Positions 6,591 to 8,985 of a DNA stretch of 8,985 nucleotides are shown piece after piece (position 1 is the first letter of the stretch; every line of letters starts with the position of its first letter). The position numbers were made by a program, and so were the translations under genes. A model generated the notes under the pieces. It saw only the letters and a list, made by a program, of their open reading frames with translations, did not search any database and was not told where the DNA came from. This DNA comes from Bacteroidales bacterium. Lineage in GTDB: Bacteria > Bacteroidota > Bacteroidia > Bacteroidales > WCHB1-69. The stretch lies in NCBI GenBank assembly GCA_031272415.1, contig JAISTU010000055.1, positions 1 through 8,985 of the forward strand. Reading direction: 5' to 3'.

Positions 6591-7129
6591 AATTTTGTAT
6601 TGTATAATAGTTTGATTATCTGATTATTATGTATTTGATAAATTTTGAGTTCCGTTTGATTGATTTTTACAGGTATGCGAATATAAAATTCTGTTTGTGA
6701 GAGTTCTATTTTTTGTTTTGTAATTATTTCATTTTCAAATGTTTCCACATATTTTGATAAAGGATTTTCCATGTATTGTATTTGCGTAAGTTGTTGATTT
6801 TGATAGACTTCAATTTTAAGCGACTCTTCAGCAGGCGATATTTCGTCCCAATGGAATTTTTGTGTGCTGATGCTGTGTGCTAATGTCGTGTCTATGAGCA
6901 AAATATGGTATTCCCCATTGGAGATGTCTTTTTTTATTTCAAAAAGCAGAAATAATGCATCCGTTTTTGCAACAGGAGCATAATTTACAACACCTTGATT
7001 ATCAACAACTTGCCTATTTTTTGAATTTTCTTTCAATTTACACCCTACCATTAACAACATTCCTACTGTACCAATAAGAAAATATAATAACCATTGTTTG
7101 CTGAAAAAATTACAATTTTGGACCTGCAT
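6587..7129 (-). CDS. Lipoprotein of unknown function, co-translated with the M64 peptidase
   Basis: 180 aa. Residues 13-29 are hydrophobic and end in the lipobox MVGC, so C30 is the probable lipidated residue. The mature part begins with a polar linker, then a block rich in alternating hydrophobic residues (LFLLFEI, YHILLID) that suggests a beta-sandwich. ENPLSKYVETFE and a later TEFYIRIPV stand out; I have an impression of similar ENPL and F.IRIP segments in Bacteroidota proteins near M64 peptidases, but cannot confirm it. The start at 7129 lies 20 nt inside pckA; the next in-frame ATG (codon 24) would destroy the signal peptide, so the overlap appears real. A GAAGG sequence precedes the ATG by about 12 nt. 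Being fused by a 4-nt overlap to the peptidase gene, it may be a partner, anchor or inhibitor; this is inference. Confidence 0.85.
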   Translation of the reverse strand: MQVQNCNFFSKQWLLYFLIGTVGMLLMVGCKLKENSKNRQVVDNQGVVNYAPVAKTDALFLLFEIKKDISNGEYHILLIDTTLAHSISTQKFHWDEISPAEESLKIEVYQNQQLTQIQYMENPLSKYVETFENEIITKQKIELSQTEFYIRIPVKINQTELKIYQIHNNQIIKLLYNTKL

Positions 7130-8723
7130 TTATCAATTTTTTACCTTCTTCGTTGTCGGTAAATTTTTCAAAATTATGAATAAACAATTGTGCTAAATTT
7201 TTGGCTTTTTGATGCCATTGCTCTTCTTCTGTGTAAGTTTTTCGCGGGTCTAAAACTTGCCTATCAACATTGTTTAATTCTTTGGGAATCATTAAGTTAA
7301 AGTATGGCAAAGGGTGTAAATCCACTTTGTCTAATGAGTCATCCAAAATAGCATTGATAATTGTACGTGTGTCTTTGATAGAAATTCGTTTTCCAGTGCC
7401 GTTCCAGCCTGTATTGACAAGGTAGGCTTTTGCACCCGCTTTTTTCATTCGCTTAACCAATTCTTGTGCATATTTGACAGGGTGTAAGGATAAAAATGCG
7501 GCGCCAAAACAGGCTGAAAATGTGGGAGTTGGATTGATAATTCCGCGTTCCGTGCCTGCCAATTTAGCCGTAAAACCACTCAAAAAGTAATATTTTGCCT
7601 GCTCATTGGACAAAACAGAAACCGGCGGTAAAACGCCAAACGCATCTGCCGACAAAAAAATAACTTTTCTCGCATGCCCCGCCTTTGAAACAGGCTTTAC
7701 TATATTGTCAATGTGGTAAATAGGGTAAGAAACACGCGTATTTTCGGTAACAGATTTGTCCGAAAAATCAATTTTGCCTGCCACATCCACCGTAACGTTC
7801 TCCATCAAAGCGTCTTTGCGAATAGCATTGTAAATTTCAGGCTCCGCCTCCTTGTTAAGATTGATAACTTTGGCATAGCAGCCTCCTTCAAAATTAAAAA
7901 TACCATCTTCATCCCAGCCATGCTCGTCATCTCCAATCAGCATTCGCTTGGAATCAGTTGATAATGTTGTTTTTCCGGTGCCTGATAGACCAAAAAATAT
8001 CGCCGTTTCACCATCGCTTCCCGTGTTGGCAGAGCAATGCATAGACGCAATCCCTTGCAATGGCAACAAATAATTCATGTAAGAAAACATGCCTTTTTTC
8101 ATCTCACCGCCGTACCAAGTGTTGAGAATAAGTTGCATTTTTTGTGTTAAATTAAAAACGATTGCAGTTTCAGAATTGAGTTTAAGTGCTTGATAATCAT
8201 CTACTTTTGCTTTTGATGCTGCAATCACCGTAAAATCGGGTTCGCCAAAATATTCCAACTCCTCCTCAGTAGGGCGAATGAACATATTTTTTACAAAATG
8301 TGCTTGCCAAGCAACTTCCATAATAAAGCGAATTTTTATACGAGTTTTTAGATTGGCACCACAAAATGCATCTACTACATACAATTTTTTATTTGAAAGT
8401 GCATCAGTTGCAATACTTTTCAATTTATCCCAAACGGCGGGCGTGATAGGTTTGTTGTCATTAGGGTAAGTTGGTGTGTTCCACCATATTGTGTCTTTTG
8501 AAACACTATCAAAAACAAAATATTTGTCCTTTGGAGAGCGACCTGTATAAATGCCTGTCATTACGTTGACCGCCCCCAATTCGGTCAATTGTCCCCGCTC
8601 ATATCCCTCCAAATGTGTTGCCATTTCATCTTCAAATAATTGCTCATAAGATGGATTATAGACAATCTTTTCGACATTTTTAATGCCATATTTCTCCAAT
8701 GCTGCTTTTAAATCTGTTCCCAT
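7110..8723 (-). CDS. pckA: Phosphoenolpyruvate carboxykinase (ATP)
   Basis: Converts oxaloacetate and ATP to PEP, ADP and CO2 in the cytoplasm, the committed step of gluconeogenesis; in many anaerobic Bacteroidota it runs in the CO2-fixing direction. The 537-aa length equals the usual ATP-type enzyme. Visible motifs in order: TGRSPKDKYFV (60-70, R62 substrate-binding), GGEMKKGMFSYMNYLLP (205-221, K210 and metal-binding region), H229, P-loop GLSGTGKTTLS (245-255), LIGDDEHGW (262-270, kinase-2 Asp265/266), TRVSYPIYHI (329-338, R330) and NTGWNGTGKRISIKDTR (437-453). The C-terminus AGPKL is typical. The family form is ATP-type, not the GTP-type. The start (ATG 8723) gives the standard N-terminus. 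No Shine-Dalgarno sequence is evident. It is the first gene of a probable three-gene minus-strand unit. Confidence 0.97.
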   Translation of the reverse strand: MGTDLKAALEKYGIKNVEKIVYNPSYEQLFEDEMATHLEGYERGQLTELGAVNVMTGIYTGRSPKDKYFVFDSVSKDTIWWNTPTYPNDNKPITPAVWDKLKSIATDALSNKKLYVVDAFCGANLKTRIKIRFIMEVAWQAHFVKNMFIRPTEEELEYFGEPDFTVIAASKAKVDDYQALKLNSETAIVFNLTQKMQLILNTWYGGEMKKGMFSYMNYLLPLQGIASMHCSANTGSDGETAIFFGLSGTGKTTLSTDSKRMLIGDDEHGWDEDGIFNFEGGCYAKVINLNKEAEPEIYNAIRKDALMENVTVDVAGKIDFSDKSVTENTRVSYPIYHIDNIVKPVSKAGHARKVIFLSADAFGVLPPVSVLSNEQAKYYFLSGFTAKLAGTERGIINPTPTFSACFGAAFLSLHPVKYAQELVKRMKKAGAKAYLVNTGWNGTGKRISIKDTRTIINAILDDSLDKVDLHPLPYFNLMIPKELNNVDRQVLDPRKTYTEEEQWHQKAKNLAQLFIHNFEKFTDNEEGKKLINAGPKL

Positions 8724-8789
8724 TGTTAAAAAAATATCAAAATGTTATATACCTAAAAAACTTTATTTAATGAAATAATTATAAAAATG

Positions 8790-8850
8790 CAAAAATACAC
8801 AATTTTGTCAATTAAAAATTAAAAACGTTTTTTTAGGGTGGAGAGTAGAG
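8790..8850 (-). promoter_or_regulatory. pckA promoter and upstream module shared with glnS
   Basis: Read on the minus strand, TATTTTTG (8797-8790) matches the Bacteroidota -7 consensus TAnnTTTG. Transcription would start near 8782, leaving a leader of about 60 nt before the ATG at 8723. The 36 bases 8825-8790 match 444-479 upstream of glnS at 34 of 36 positions, and the pyrimidine-rich CTCTACTCTCCACCCTA (8850-8834) corresponds to 417-433. The -33 element is not clear. Nothing that looks like a cyclic-AMP or other regulator site could be picked out with confidence. Confidence 0.6.
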
Positions 8851-8860
8851 ATGCTATTTT

Positions 8861-8959
8861 TTGTCTGAACTTTGATTTTCGTATGATTTTTTTGATTTGT
8901 GTGATTATCTAAAATCAGAATAATCACATCAATCATACGAAAATCAGTGGTTCAGACAA
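8861..8959. repeat. 99-bp imperfect palindromic repeat, right copy
   Basis: Starts TTGTCTGAAC (8861-8870) and ends GTTCAGACAA (8950-8959), as in the left copy. The stem TGATTTTCGTATGATT (8873-8888) pairs perfectly over 16 bp with 8931-8946, and GTGATTAT (8901-8908) pairs with 8920-8927 around an 11-nt loop (8909-8919). Here the extra 9-10 nt are in the left arm (about 8889-8898), the mirror of the copy at 216-314, so the two copies are inverted relative to each other. Relative to the left copy an A-T pair in the inner stem has become G-C on both sides, which hints that pairing is kept. It lies about 10 nt upstream of the pckA promoter module. The last 26 bases of the window (8960-8985) are AT-rich and end in CTCTACAC, like the start of the promoter modules. 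Confidence 0.85.
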
Positions 8960-8985
8960 TTTTATAATCATAATAATCTCTACAC

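Noticed and set aside
8724..8789. Riboswitch or attenuator in the pckA leader
   Set aside because: The roughly 60-nt leader is almost all A and T, with no recognisable aptamer or competing hairpins.
216..8959. The window interior as one large transposon bounded by the two inverted repeats
   Set aside because: The interior holds ordinary chromosomal genes (glnS, pdxJ, pckA) and no transposase or integrase, each repeat is a palindrome in itself, and the copies are diverged. Two independent small elements fit better.

Overview
The window looks like part of the chromosome of an AT-rich member of the Bacteroidota. The grounds are promoter boxes of the TAnnTTTG type instead of sigma-70 -10 boxes, weak or absent Shine-Dalgarno sequences, a secreted peptidase with a type IX secretion (Por) C-terminal sorting domain, Bacteroidota-type GlnRS and PdxJ, and the 5' end of an Rpn/PD-(D/E)XK 'putative transposase' gene of a form common in that phylum. 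I cannot place it to genus.

Layout. The left edge (1-110, minus strand) holds the first 36 codons of the Rpn-family gene. A gene-free stretch (111-499) follows, with that gene's promoter, a 99-bp imperfect palindromic repeat, a short GC-rich degenerate palindrome and the glnS promoter. A plus-strand cluster runs from 500 to 5125: glnS (glutaminyl-tRNA synthetase), pdxJ (pyridoxine 5'-phosphate synthase), an uncharacterised exported protein, and a 509-aa iron-sulfur membrane protein that reads as a NapH-NapG fusion. These genes are separated by 12, -4 and 4 nt, so they are probably one operon. A short AT-rich region with two small hairpins (5126-5189) separates it from a convergent minus-strand cluster: pckA (ATP-type PEP carboxykinase, most upstream), a 180-aa lipoprotein that starts inside the pckA 3' end, and an M64-family metallopeptidase with a T9SS tail (4-nt overlap). 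The right edge (8724-8985) carries the pckA promoter and a second 99-bp palindromic repeat.

Function. Most genes are housekeeping: translation (glnS), vitamin B6 synthesis (pdxJ) and gluconeogenesis (pckA). The less ordinary parts are (i) the NapH-NapG-like fusion, with an internal twin-arginine motif between a membrane/cytoplasmic iron-sulfur module and a probably periplasmic four-motif module, with no reductase gene nearby; (ii) the lipoprotein plus M64 peptidase pair, translationally overlapping a central-metabolism gene; and (iii) a mirror arrangement at the two ends of the window. In that arrangement the two diverging 99-bp repeats lie in inverted orientation, each followed inward by a promoter segment identical at 34 of 36 positions that drives glnS on one side and pckA on the other.

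I see no convincing new defence system, CRISPR array, tRNA or rRNA. The strongest candidates for something undescribed are the repeat family with its linked promoter module and the iron-sulfur fusion protein.
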